Origin: Planctomycetota bacterium
GTDB lineage: Bacteria; Planctomycetota; SZUA-567
Length of the DNA: 19,303 nt
NCBI GenBank assembly: GCA_020861125.1
Contig: JAJBSZ010000438.1
Span: 1-19,303 of the forward strand
Direction of reading: 5' to 3'
The notes under the pieces were generated by a model. The model was not told the DNA's origin. It ran no database searches and saw only the letters and a program-made list of their open reading frames with translations. The position numbers and the translations under genes were made by a program. Position 1 is the first letter of the stretch, and each line of letters begins with the position of its first letter. Of the stretch, positions 1-6,678 are shown in pieces.

Positions 1-517
1 GGTACAAGCCGATTCCCAGCACCGGCGCGATGCCGAGAAACACCAACGACACCTCGGTATTGACGCGGAAGGCCATGAACATGGAGAACACCAGCATGAG
101 CGGGCTGCGGATCAGGATGCGCAGCATCATCTGAAAAGCGTTCTGAACGTTGGTAATGTCGGTTGTGAGCCGGGTGACGAGGCCGGACGGCGTGAAGCGG
201 TCGATGTTGGCGAAGGAAAAGTTCTGGATGTTCCGGTACAGATCCCGACGCAGGTTGCGGGCGAGGCCGGACGAGGCGACGGCAGCATGACGGCCAGCCA
301 CCACCCCGAGCACCAGGGAAAGAAAAGCGGTCCCCACCAGAAGCACGCCGAGACGGGTTATCGCCGCCAGATCGGAAGCGGCGATACCGACGTCGATGAT
401 CCGCGCCATGAGATAGGGGATGATCACGTCCATCACCACTTCCATGGCGACCAGTATCGGTGCGATGATCGCATTGCGCCTGAATGTGCCCAGGCTGGCG
501 GCCAATCGTTTGATCAT
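1..517 (-). CDS. ABC exporter, N-terminal transmembrane part (cut by left edge)
   Basis: About 172 residues are visible, starting at the ATG at 517 (MIKRLAASLG) and running off the left end. The protein begins with a short basic stretch and then hydrophobic segments at about residues 15–40, 55–80 and 130–172. Between them is a loop containing FTPSGLVTRLTTDITNVQNAF, which matches the first intracellular loop of the type I ABC exporter transmembrane domain (MsbA/MdlB/LmrA type). Such proteins are homo- or heterodimeric inner-membrane exporters of drugs or lipids. The ATPase domain with Walker A/B and signature motif would lie beyond the window, so neither the substrate nor the presence of that domain can be checked. 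No strong Shine-Dalgarno is seen before the start. An upstream in-frame extension is open but has no ATG, so the start is fairly but not fully secure. Confidence 0.8.
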   Translation of the reverse strand, partial: MIKRLAASLGTFRRNAIIAPILVAMEVVMDVIIPYLMARIIDVGIAASDLAAITRLGVLLVGTAFLSLVLGVVAGRHAAVASSGLARNLRRDLYRNIQNFSFANIDRFTPSGLVTRLTTDITNVQNAFQMMLRILIRSPLMLVFSMFMAFRVNTEVSLVFLGIAPVLGIGLY

Positions 518-705
518 TCGGGCAACCCCGGGCCTCAGGCCCTGCGGATCCCCACCCTCTTTGTTGTGTAGGCGGATCGTACCCGGCCCCCCGGCCCATC
601 GTCCGCCCGGCGGTCGAAAACATGAAAGGAACGGCAGCGGAGACAGTAAAAAGGGCGGCGCAGCGACGCCGGCGATTTCTTTCCCCACTCGCAAAGGAGT
701 ACGCC

Positions 706-888
706 ATGAACGCCGGTTCACGCGAAACCAAATCCTCTTCCCGCTCCTCTCAATCCTCCCGTTCGGGGAGATCCGATCGGCTCCGGCACGACGACGAATC
801 GGTCGGGCAAATGCCCCGACGGAGAGAATCGAAAACCCGCTTCTGCAAGGCCCAGCTTCAGGCCGAAACCACCGGCCGCCGCTGGTAG
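706..888 (+). CDS. Small Ser/Arg-rich basic protein, hypothetical
   Basis: A 60-residue ORF beginning MNAGSRETKSSSRSSQSSRS and ending TTGRRW. The start at 706 is chosen because AAAGGAG lies 7 bases before it; the same frame is open back to 622 but without such a site. The protein is hydrophilic and very rich in Ser and Arg, with one Cys, and has no signal peptide or membrane segment. I recognise no family. It is divergent from the ABC exporter and is followed 17 bases after its stop by a strong GC hairpin, so it could be an independent short transcription unit. Codon use is mixed and includes the rare Arg codons AGA and CGA, which weakens the coding case. It may be a chance ORF. Confidence 0.4.
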   Translation: MNAGSRETKSSSRSSQSSRSGRSDRLRHDDESVGQMPRRRESKTRFCKAQLQAETTGRRW

Positions 889-905
889 GACGGATAAAGG
901 ATATT

Positions 906-935
906 CCGGGCGCCGCACCCTAAACCGGCGCCCGG
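906..935 (+). terminator. Perfect GC hairpin after the small ORF
   Basis: CCGGGCGCCG (906–915) and CGGCGCCCGG (926–935) form a perfect 10-bp inverted repeat around a 10-base loop. No T-run follows on either strand, so this is a terminator-like or RNA-stabilising hairpin rather than a classical intrinsic terminator. Confidence 0.4.
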
Positions 936-1061
936 CGGCCGGACAAGGGCAGGTGAGCCCCGCGGACGCCATCGACGGCTTACGAAAAAAACACGAAAAT
1001 TTTACCGGCCACAGGGCCTGGTTAGCACCGAGCCGGAAAGGGGATAGCGCGACCGGCGGGT

Positions 1062-1077
1062 GTTGTATTGGTACAAC
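1062..1077. promoter_or_regulatory. Dyad, candidate operator of the metal operon
   Basis: GTTGTATTGGTACAAC is a perfect 6-bp inverted repeat with a 4-base spacer. It ends 4 bases before the -35 hexamer of the metal-operon promoter. That position suits a metal-responsive regulator. The arms loosely resemble Fur/Zur-family half-sites, but I cannot assign a regulator and none is encoded in the window. Confidence 0.45.
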
Positions 1078-1081
1078 TTAT

Positions 1082-1109
1082 TTGACATCAGGGAGTTATG
1101 GGATACACT
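1082..1109 (+). promoter_or_regulatory. Sigma-70 promoter of the metal-transport operon
   Basis: A perfect -35 TTGACA (1082–1087), a 16-base spacer and -10 TACACT (1104–1109). Transcription would start near 1116, giving a leader of about 50 bases before the first ORF at 1167. Confidence 0.65.
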
Positions 1110-1166
1110 ACCTATGCGCGGGCACGGTGCCTGCCAACATCGACCCGTTAGCATGAGGAGATGATT

Positions 1167-1402
1167 ATGGCTGGAAAGGGCTGGTACACCTGCATCGGCT
1201 GCGTTGCCCTCGGGGCCGTGGCGCGGTGGTGTACATGAAGAATCGGGAAAAGATCAAGCCGCTCGCGGCCAACCTTGTCGCCAAAAGCATGCAGTTCAAG
1301 GAAAAGGCGCTGGCCTGCGCCGCCCGCGGCAAGGAACATGTCGAAGACATCGTCGCCGAGGCCAAGCACATAAACGAAACCGCCCCCCAACCGGAATCCT
1401 GA
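1167..1402 (+). pseudogene. PacL-like (DUF1490/DUF6110-like) small membrane protein, frameshifted
   Basis: The start at 1167 follows GAGGAG with normal spacing. It reads MAGKGWYTCIGCVALGAVA, the beginning of a single membrane helix, and then stops at TGA 1236–1238. The sequence resumes one frame over: ATG 1235 begins MKNREKIKPLAANLVAKSMQ, a helical stretch ending ...EDIVAEAKHINETAPQPES at 1402. Restoring one G in the GC-rich run at 1219–1226 gives a continuous 78-residue protein with ...GAVAAVVYMKNREK..., a complete helix followed by a charged amphipathic tail. Size, topology and the ...AEAKxINE ending resemble, from memory, the small partners encoded beside CtpC-like P-ATPases (PacL/DUF1490 in mycobacteria, DUF6110 elsewhere), which anchor and assist the pump. 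The stop and the second ATG overlap as ATGA, so coupled expression of two peptides is an alternative to a broken gene or a sequencing error. Confidence 0.6.
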
Positions 1403-1442
1403 TCGGCCGTTCCCCCGTTTCCTAGATTACCGAGAATACTCC

Positions 1443-3617
1443 ATGCGCTATGACGTCCTGCACGACATTCCGGGCAGGCTGCGGGTGCACTGTCGCGGCT
1501 TCACCGTGACGGCCACCGCCGCCGCCGCCATCGAAGAACTCCTGTCCGCCCAGGACGGGATCGTCTCGGCGGCGCTGTCGGTACGGACCGGCAACCTGGT
1601 AGTGCAGTATTCCCGCCTGCTGGCCAAGAGCCACCTCCTGGCGCTGCTGACGGTGATGGAGCCCGAGGACTGGCAGGGCTTCGGCCTCGACGCGGAGACT
1701 TCGCGGCCGTCCTTTTTTGAAATGTCCTTGTGCGCTGTCGCCGGCACCGCCTTATGGCATGCCGTGAAATGGCTCCTCCTGCCAGCACCGGTCCGCTGCG
1801 GCATTACCCTCCTTCAGGCGGTACCCTATGCCGTCAAGGGGCTGGCGGCGTTGGCGCGGGGCGAACTCACTGTTGCCGTGCTCGACACCGCCGCTCTCGG
1901 CGTCCTGTCGGCGCGCCGCGACTTCGGGGCCGTCCGCACGATCCTATGGATGTTCGAGGCGGCCGATTCCCTGGAGGAATGGACCCGGGAACAGTCGCGC
2001 AGCAGCTTGGCGGAGAGTTTGGCCCTGAAAATCGACACGGTCTGGCTGCGCACCCCGGGCGGCGATGTCCGGCGGCCGATGGCGGCGGTGCGGCCGGGGG
2101 ACCTGGTTGTGGTGCACGCCGGCAGTGTGATTCCGGTGGACGGGCTGGTGGCGGAAGGCGAGGCGATGGTGAACCAGTCGCTCCTGACCGGCGAAAGCGG
2201 CGCCGTCCACAAGCAGGTGGGAATGACGGTGTTCGCCGGCACGGTGATCGACGAGGGCGACCTCGTGGTTCGGGTGGACAAGGCGGCGGACGAGACCCGG
2301 CTCCAGGGCATCGTGGCCTATATCGAAGAATCGGAAAGTCTCAAGGCCGGGGTGCAGTCACGGGCCGAACGCATGGCCGACGCCATCGTCCCGTACAGCC
2401 TGTTTCTGTCCCTCGCCATCCTCGCCATCACCCGCAATCCAGTCCGCGCTTCGGCGGTTCTGATGGTGGATTACTCCTGCGCCATCCGCATGGCAACGCC
2501 CCTCGCCATCCTCAGCGCTCTGCGCGAGGGCGTGCACAACGGTGTTCTGATCAAAGGCGGAAAATACCTCGAATCCCTGGCCCAGGCGGACAGCCTGGTG
2601 GTGGACAAAACGGGCACCCTGACCGAATCCCGTCCGACAGTGGCCCGGGTCCTGGCCTACGCCGGGTGGCACGAGGACGAGGTGCTGCGGACGGCGGCCT
2701 GCATCGAGGAACACTTCCCGCATCCGGTCGGCCGAGCGGTGGTCAAGAGTGCCGAACGGCGCCGTCTCCGCCACCGCGAACGCCACGCCCGGCCCGAATA
2801 CATTCTCGCCCACGGCATTGTGTCGACCCTGGACGACCGACAGATTCTGGTGGGAAGCGCCCACTTCATTTTTGACGATTTCGGCATTCCCCGCCTGCCC
2901 GAGGCGGAACTGGAGGCGGAGCACGAAGCCCGACTGGGGCGGTCGCTTCTCTATATCGCCTACGACGGCCGCCTGGTGGGCATGCTCGCCATCGAGGATC
3001 CCATCCGGAACGATGCCCGTGCCACCCTGGACGCTCTGGCGGCAACCGGGCTGGATCACGTGACCATGCTTACCGGCGACGGCGTCCGCACCGCCCGGTC
3101 GGTGGCGGCGACGCTGGGCATCGGCGACTACCGTTCCGGTCTGCTGCCGGTGGATAAGGCCGGGATCATTGCCGATCTCCAGGCCGAAGGCCGGCGGGTG
3201 GTCTTTGTCGGCGACGGCATCAACGACTCGCCGGCCCTTTCGGCCGCCGATATCGGCGTCAGCCTCAAGGACGGCGCCGACATCGCCAAGGAGGTGGCAG
3301 GAGTGGTGCTGGTGGAGGGCCGCCTTTCCAGCCTGGTGACGGCCCGCATCCTGTCCCGAATGGTTCTGGATCGCATCGACTGGCAGTTCGGCTTCATCAT
3401 GGGCCTGAATTCCCTCCTCATCGGCCTTGGTTTGGTGGGTATCATCAGCCCGCGGCTCGCCGCCGTACTCCACAATTTCGGCACGGTGCTGGTGACCGCC
3501 AACGCCGTCAAACCCCTGTTGCCCGACATGCCGGAAACCCAGGTGATCGCCATGCCCGATGCCGAGGAGGAGTCCTTCGGAGTGGATCCGGCCGATGCCC
3601 GGGGCGTTACGGCCTGA
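1443..3617 (+). CDS. Heavy-metal P1B-type ATPase with N-terminal HMA2-like domain (CtpC-like)
   Basis: A 724-residue cation pump that would export a transition metal across the inner membrane at the cost of ATP. Residues 1–75 form an HMA2-like ferredoxin fold with the HDIPGRLRVHC signature instead of the GMTCxxC of copper pumps. Membrane segments lie at about 92–140, 315–360 and 650–695. Catalytic motifs are complete: TGES 249–252, phosphorylated Asp in DKTGT 388–392, HP 427–428, TGDG 544–547 and GDGINDSP 590–597. The ion-binding helix reads DYSCAIRMATPL (343–354), so the usual CPC triad is Ser-Cys-Ala (345–347), as I recall for CtpC-like pumps; the metal (Mn, Zn or another) cannot be fixed. 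The Shine-Dalgarno is weak (GAGAA), with possible coupling to the upstream ORF 40 bases away. It is followed 21 bases later by an HMA2-only protein, making a three-gene module. Confidence 0.9.
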   Translation: MRYDVLHDIPGRLRVHCRGFTVTATAAAAIEELLSAQDGIVSAALSVRTGNLVVQYSRLLAKSHLLALLTVMEPEDWQGFGLDAETSRPSFFEMSLCAVAGTALWHAVKWLLLPAPVRCGITLLQAVPYAVKGLAALARGELTVAVLDTAALGVLSARRDFGAVRTILWMFEAADSLEEWTREQSRSSLAESLALKIDTVWLRTPGGDVRRPMAAVRPGDLVVVHAGSVIPVDGLVAEGEAMVNQSLLTGESGAVHKQVGMTVFAGTVIDEGDLVVRVDKAADETRLQGIVAYIEESESLKAGVQSRAERMADAIVPYSLFLSLAILAITRNPVRASAVLMVDYSCAIRMATPLAILSALREGVHNGVLIKGGKYLESLAQADSLVVDKTGTLTESRPTVARVLAYAGWHEDEVLRTAACIEEHFPHPVGRAVVKSAERRRLRHRERHARPEYILAHGIVSTLDDRQILVGSAHFIFDDFGIPRLPEAELEAEHEARLGRSLLYIAYDGRLVGMLAIEDPIRNDARATLDALAATGLDHVTMLTGDGVRTARSVAATLGIGDYRSGLLPVDKAGIIADLQAEGRRVVFVGDGINDSPALSAADIGVSLKDGADIAKEVAGVVLVEGRLSSLVTARILSRMVLDRIDWQFGFIMGLNSLLIGLGLVGIISPRLAAVLHNFGTVLVTANAVKPLLPDMPETQVIAMPDAEEESFGVDPADARGVTA

Positions 3618-3638
3618 TACCGTAGAGGAGGAGATACC

Positions 3639-3899
3639 ATGCAGATCGAGAGCTTTTTCCCGGGACGGCTCCGGATCCGATCGCCCCTATTTACCAAACA
3701 GGATACCCTTGACCAGGTCACCGCGTATGTCCGGGGCCTGGACGGCATCCGCACCATCACGGGCAACCCGCAGACCGGCAGCCTCACCGTGGTTTACGAT
3801 CCGTCCGTCATTACCATGCCCATGCTGATGACCGCGAAGCAGGAAATCGAGAATCTGGAACAAGGCGGCGAGGCTGTCGGCTTGAGCCTTCCCGCCTGA
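3639..3899 (+). CDS. Free-standing HMA2-like domain protein
   Basis: An 86-residue soluble protein, MQIESFFPGRLRIRSPLF..., resembling the N-terminal domain of the preceding ATPase: PGRLRIR here against PGRLRVH there, then a helix, ...GIRTITGNPQTGSLTVVYDP and a second helix. This is the beta-alpha-beta layout of HMA2-type ferredoxin-like domains. It has no CxxC metal site. The gene lies 21 bases after the ATPase stop with a strong GAGGAGGAG ribosome binding site, so it is the third gene of the operon. The likely role is as a partner or regulatory domain of the pump, inferred only from fold and position. It ends GEAVGLSLPA without extra domains. Confidence 0.75.
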   Translation: MQIESFFPGRLRIRSPLFTKQDTLDQVTAYVRGLDGIRTITGNPQTGSLTVVYDPSVITMPMLMTAKQEIENLEQGGEAVGLSLPA

Positions 3900-3938
3900 C
3901 GTGACGTTTGGATGGGACGGATTTACCCTTTCCTTCAT

Positions 3939-3987
3939 GGAGCACACCCCACGTAACCGTACCACCCAAATCCTATGGTACTGCTCC
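3939..3987. repeat. Nested inverted repeats downstream of the metal operon
   Basis: GGAGCA (3939–3944) pairs with TGCTCC (3982–3987), and inside it GTACCA (3959–3964) pairs with TGGTAC (3976–3981). The two arms on the right are adjacent, so an RNA could form a two-part stem. No T-run follows. It may be a 3' stabilising structure for the metal operon or chance. Confidence 0.3.
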
Positions 3988-4096
3988 GGCCTGTGCATTC
4001 CTTGCCCCATCAACCGTTTATGGGAATTATGGCGGGCATCGTAAGAGATCTGGCGGAATATCTCCGAAAAAATGTTTTAGATCCAAAACTTTTTAC

Positions 4097-4124
4097 TTGA
4101 CAATGCTCCGTTCGGGGATATACT
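4097..4124 (+). promoter_or_regulatory. Near-consensus sigma-70 promoter of a candidate small RNA
   Basis: TTGACA (4097–4102), a 16-base spacer and TATACT (4119–4124), in an AT-rich patch unlike its GC-rich surroundings. Transcription would start near 4131. This is one of the best promoter matches in the window, yet no gene starts downstream on this strand. Confidence 0.75.
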
Positions 4125-4130
4125 GATTTT

Positions 4131-4253
4131 TGTTTGGTGAGTAAAACATAAACACATTTGCGGGCGGAAACGGTGTCCGATGCGGTCTCTTCTTGCGTGC
4201 CGCCGGAACGGGTGATGGAAAGCGTGCGCTTTCTCCCGTTCCGGGGCTTTTTT
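4131..4253 (+). ncRNA. Candidate small RNA of about 120 nt
   Basis: The stretch is bounded by a near-consensus promoter (start near 4131) and a strong intrinsic terminator ending at about 4253. No ORF inside has a ribosome binding site; the only open frames use TTG/GTG starts and run into the terminator. Next on the same strand is sequence antisense to the 3' end of ackA, protected by another terminator. An intergenic RNA with its own promoter and terminator is the simplest reading. I do not recognise a known RNA family. A very short leader peptide cannot be excluded. Confidence 0.55.
4203..4253 (+). terminator. Strong intrinsic terminator of the candidate small RNA
   Basis: CCGGAACGGG (4203–4212) pairs perfectly with CCCGTTCCGG (4235–4244). 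The stem encloses a second inverted repeat, AAAGCG/CGCTTT, and is followed by GGC and six T residues (4248–4253). Confidence 0.85.
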
Positions 4254-4346
4254 GTATGCCTTGCCACGTGTTCCATAGCCCCTCATGGTCGTGGCCGGTT
4301 TCCACGGATATCCACTTTACTTTCACGATACCTTCCGGTCATAATT

Positions 4347-4377
4347 AAAAACCCGGCTTGATGCCGGGTCTTTTTTT
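4347..4377. terminator. Bidirectional terminator between the small-RNA region and ackA
   Basis: ACCCGGC (4351–4357) and GCCGGGT (4363–4369) form a 7-bp stem with a 5-base loop. Seven T residues follow on the plus strand (4371–4377) and five on the minus strand (complement of 4347–4351). It would end the ackA transcript and block plus-strand read-through into ackA. Confidence 0.85.
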
Positions 4378-4402
4378 GACCATGGGGTGTCCGCGACCCT
4401 GT

Positions 4403-5608
4403 TTACTTACAGAGCCCAAAGGTCTCCGCCGCTATCCAGCCCTCCTCGTCGGTAGGAATGACGAGAACCCTGGTTTTGCAGCCTTCCATGCCGATATCGC
4501 CCTCTTTGCCACCGAACACCGTGGCATTTTTTTCCCGATCGATGGCGATGCCGTAGTTTTCCAGGTTGGCCAGACTCTGCTCCCGAACCGCCGCGCCGTT
4601 TTCGCCGATGCCGCCCATAAAGCAGATGGCATCGACCCGACCGAGAATGGCGAGATAGGCTCCGACGAAAAATTTCACCCGGTAACAGAACATGTCGATG
4701 GCCAGTTGGGCCCGGGAATCGCTGCCACCCTTGGCGGCATCCGCCGCCAGATTGCGCATGTCGTTGGATACGCCGCTAATTCCCAGCAGACCGGACTTCT
4801 TGTTCAATAGGGTATCGACTTCCGACACCTTGGCGTATTCCGGCTTCGACATGAGGTAGGGAATGATGGCGGGATCGATGTCGCCGCTGCGGGTTCCCAT
4901 TATCAATCCGGCAAGGGGAGTGAAGCCCATGGTGGTATCGACCGATTTGCCACCGCGCACCGCGGCCATGGAACAGCCGTTGCCGAGATGGCAGGTGATG
5001 AGGTTGGTTTCCGAAAGCGGCTTCGCGAGGAATTCCGCCGCCCGGTGGGTGATGTAGGCGTGGCTGGTGCCGTGGAAACCGTACTTGCGAATGCGGTACT
5101 TTTCATACGCCTCGTAGGGCAGGCCGTACAGGAAGGCCTCACGGGGCAGGGTCTGGTGGAATGCGGTATCGAACACCGCCACCATCGGCACGCCCGGAAG
5201 GGCGGCCCGGCACTCGTGAATGCCGATGAGGTTCGGCGGATTGTGCAGCGGCGCCAGATCGGAACATTCCTCGATACAGGTGATCACGTCCTGATCGATA
5301 CGCACCGCTTCCGAATACCGTTCGCCGCCGTGGACCACCCGGTGGCCGACAGCGCCGATCTCCTTGACGTCCTTGAGAACGCCCATGTCCGGGGCGGTCA
5401 GGCAGCCGAGGATACGGGTGATGCCGACCTTGTGGTTGGGAATGGCTTCGCGGAGTTCGAATTTTTCCTCGCCGCGGCGGTGGGTGAGAACACTGCCCTC
5501 CTCACCGATCTTCTCGGCCAGACCCTTGGCCAGAACAATCTTCGACGGCATTTCATAGAGTTGGTACTTGATCGATGACGACCCGCAGTTGATGACCAGA
5601 ACAATCAT
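4403..5608 (-). CDS. ackA: Acetate kinase
   Basis: A 401-residue cytosolic enzyme that interconverts acetate + ATP with acetyl phosphate + ADP. Family residues are in the expected places: MIVLVINCGSSSIKY with Asn7, Arg90 in GHRVVHGG, Asp147 in AVFDTAFHQT, His179 in KYGFHGTSHAY, HLGNGCS 207–213 and Arg240 in MGTRSGDIDP, with FMGGIGENGAAVRE near the C-terminus. Length matches the family (about 400). The start at 5608 is chosen because it gives the canonical N-terminus and is preceded by AGGAG; a TTG seven codons earlier is less likely. The usual partner pta is not adjacent, so acetyl phosphate must come from a phosphotransacetylase elsewhere. It is transcribed alone and ends at a bidirectional terminator. 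Confidence 0.97.
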   Translation of the reverse strand: MIVLVINCGSSSIKYQLYEMPSKIVLAKGLAEKIGEEGSVLTHRRGEEKFELREAIPNHKVGITRILGCLTAPDMGVLKDVKEIGAVGHRVVHGGERYSEAVRIDQDVITCIEECSDLAPLHNPPNLIGIHECRAALPGVPMVAVFDTAFHQTLPREAFLYGLPYEAYEKYRIRKYGFHGTSHAYITHRAAEFLAKPLSETNLITCHLGNGCSMAAVRGGKSVDTTMGFTPLAGLIMGTRSGDIDPAIIPYLMSKPEYAKVSEVDTLLNKKSGLLGISGVSNDMRNLAADAAKGGSDSRAQLAIDMFCYRVKFFVGAYLAILGRVDAICFMGGIGENGAAVREQSLANLENYGIAIDREKNATVFGGKEGDIGMEGCKTRVLVIPTDEEGWIAAETFGLCK

Positions 5609-5981
5609 GGTGTGCGTTCTCCTGCCCAAAATGGTGACGATATATATGACTCCAAAGGATGATTGTGTGTCACCCGGCGCTCCATGGGCCCGACGCCAGT
5701 CCTGCGGTGATTACGGACGGTTCCGGTCGGCACCGGTTTGGCGTGCCGGATCGACTATACTGTCAGTTACGCATTCAGGCAAATAAAATGTACGGCCGCC
5801 GTTTGGCACCCACCTGATGGACGCCGCCACCGTTCCGCCAATCGGTCTCGTCCAACAGGATTTCCGGAAGCATAAACCCGCCTCACAGGAGACGGTCACC
5901 GTTTTCCTGGCCAAGCGCCTTGTTCTCGTCCAGCCGTTTCGCATAATGGCATTCGGATGAGGGTCCGCGGGAGGTACACCC
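5609..5981. other. Divergent intergenic region, ackA / yedK
   Basis: A stretch of 373 bases between divergent starts with no credible gene on either strand. It holds a plausible promoter for the plus-strand repair operon (5920–5947) and, just before it, the short palindrome ACGGTCACCGT (5892–5902). A TATATAT run near 5640 may belong to an ackA promoter, but no convincing -35 element was found. No recognisable LexA box was seen. Confidence 0.5.
5920..5947 (+). promoter_or_regulatory. Putative sigma-70 promoter of the yedK–ligase operon
   Basis: -35 TTGTTC (5920–5925), a 16-base spacer and -10 CATAAT (5942–5947). Transcription would start near 5954, leaving a 28-base leader that contains the GGGAGG ribosome binding site of the SRAP gene. 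The -35 is only half-matching. Confidence 0.45.
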
Positions 5982-6668
5982 ATGTGCGGACGCTTTTCGC
6001 AAAACCTCGGCCGACACCATCGCGCCATCCTTCTCTTCCGGCGCCTGCCCGTGTCGGAACGAACCAGCCTCGTACCCCGTTTCAACGTCGCGCCGACGCA
6101 GTCCGTTCCCGTCGTCCTGCAGGAACCGGGCAAGGCGCCGACCTTCCAGGACCTCCATTGGGGACTGATTCCCTCCTGGTCGGCGGATCGGTCCATCGGC
6201 GTTCGCTGCATCAACGCTCGATGCGAAACCGTGGCGGTGAAACCGGCATTCCGCGAAGCGTACCGCTTCCGGCGCTGTCTGGTGCCGGCCTCCGGCTTTT
6301 ACGAATGGAAAACAGGCCCGGACAAATCCAAGACGCCCTATTATTTCACCCCTGCCGACCCCGACTACCCGCTGGCCTTCGCCGGAGTGTGGGAACGATG
6401 GCAGGACGGGGACGAGGAGGTTCGTTCCTTCGCCATCGTTACCACCGACGCCAACGCCGTGACCGCGCCGTTTCATGACCGCATGCCGGTGATAGTGGCG
6501 CCGGAGGATTGGGAGGTATGGCTGGATCCCGCCATCACGGACCGCTCTCGGCTGGATCTGCTGTTGCGGCCAGCGCCGGACGATCTCCTCCACTTTTGGG
6601 AGGTTAGTCCGTACGTCAATACTCCCAGAAACGAAGGTGAGGAATGTATTCGCCCGAAGGAACAATAA
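5982..6668 (+). CDS. yedK: SRAP-family DNA-repair protein (YedK/HMCES type)
   Basis: 228 residues. The family binds abasic sites in single-stranded DNA and forms a covalent thiazolidine link through its Cys2, shielding the lesion. The sequence shows MCGRFSQ (Cys2 after Met removal), FNVAPTQ 34–40, NARCE 78–82, SGFYEW 104–109 with the catalytic Glu108, and HDRMPV 165–170 with His165, in the right order and length. The start is fixed by the need for Met-Cys and by GGGAGG upstream. The ATP-dependent DNA ligase follows 10 bases after the stop, so the two are almost certainly co-transcribed. SRAP genes are known to cluster with repair genes. No LexA-type operator was recognised upstream, so SOS control is not shown here. 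Confidence 0.93.
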   Translation: MCGRFSQNLGRHHRAILLFRRLPVSERTSLVPRFNVAPTQSVPVVLQEPGKAPTFQDLHWGLIPSWSADRSIGVRCINARCETVAVKPAFREAYRFRRCLVPASGFYEWKTGPDKSKTPYYFTPADPDYPLAFAGVWERWQDGDEEVRSFAIVTTDANAVTAPFHDRMPVIVAPEDWEVWLDPAITDRSRLDLLLRPAPDDLLHFWEVSPYVNTPRNEGEECIRPKEQ

Positions 6669-6678
6669 GGACGATACC

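Noticed and set aside
2358..3473. A 371-codon open frame antisense to the metal ATPase
   Set aside because: It shows no recognisable domain and has the composition of a shadow frame, while the opposite strand encodes a complete P-ATPase with all motifs.
4158..4361. A 67-codon open frame in the candidate small RNA
   Set aside because: It uses a TTG start without a ribosome site and is crossed by a strong terminator.
5609..5981. LexA operator upstream of yedK
   Set aside because: No CTGT-N8-ACAG, GTTC-N7-GTTC or GAAC-N4-GTTC type box was found.
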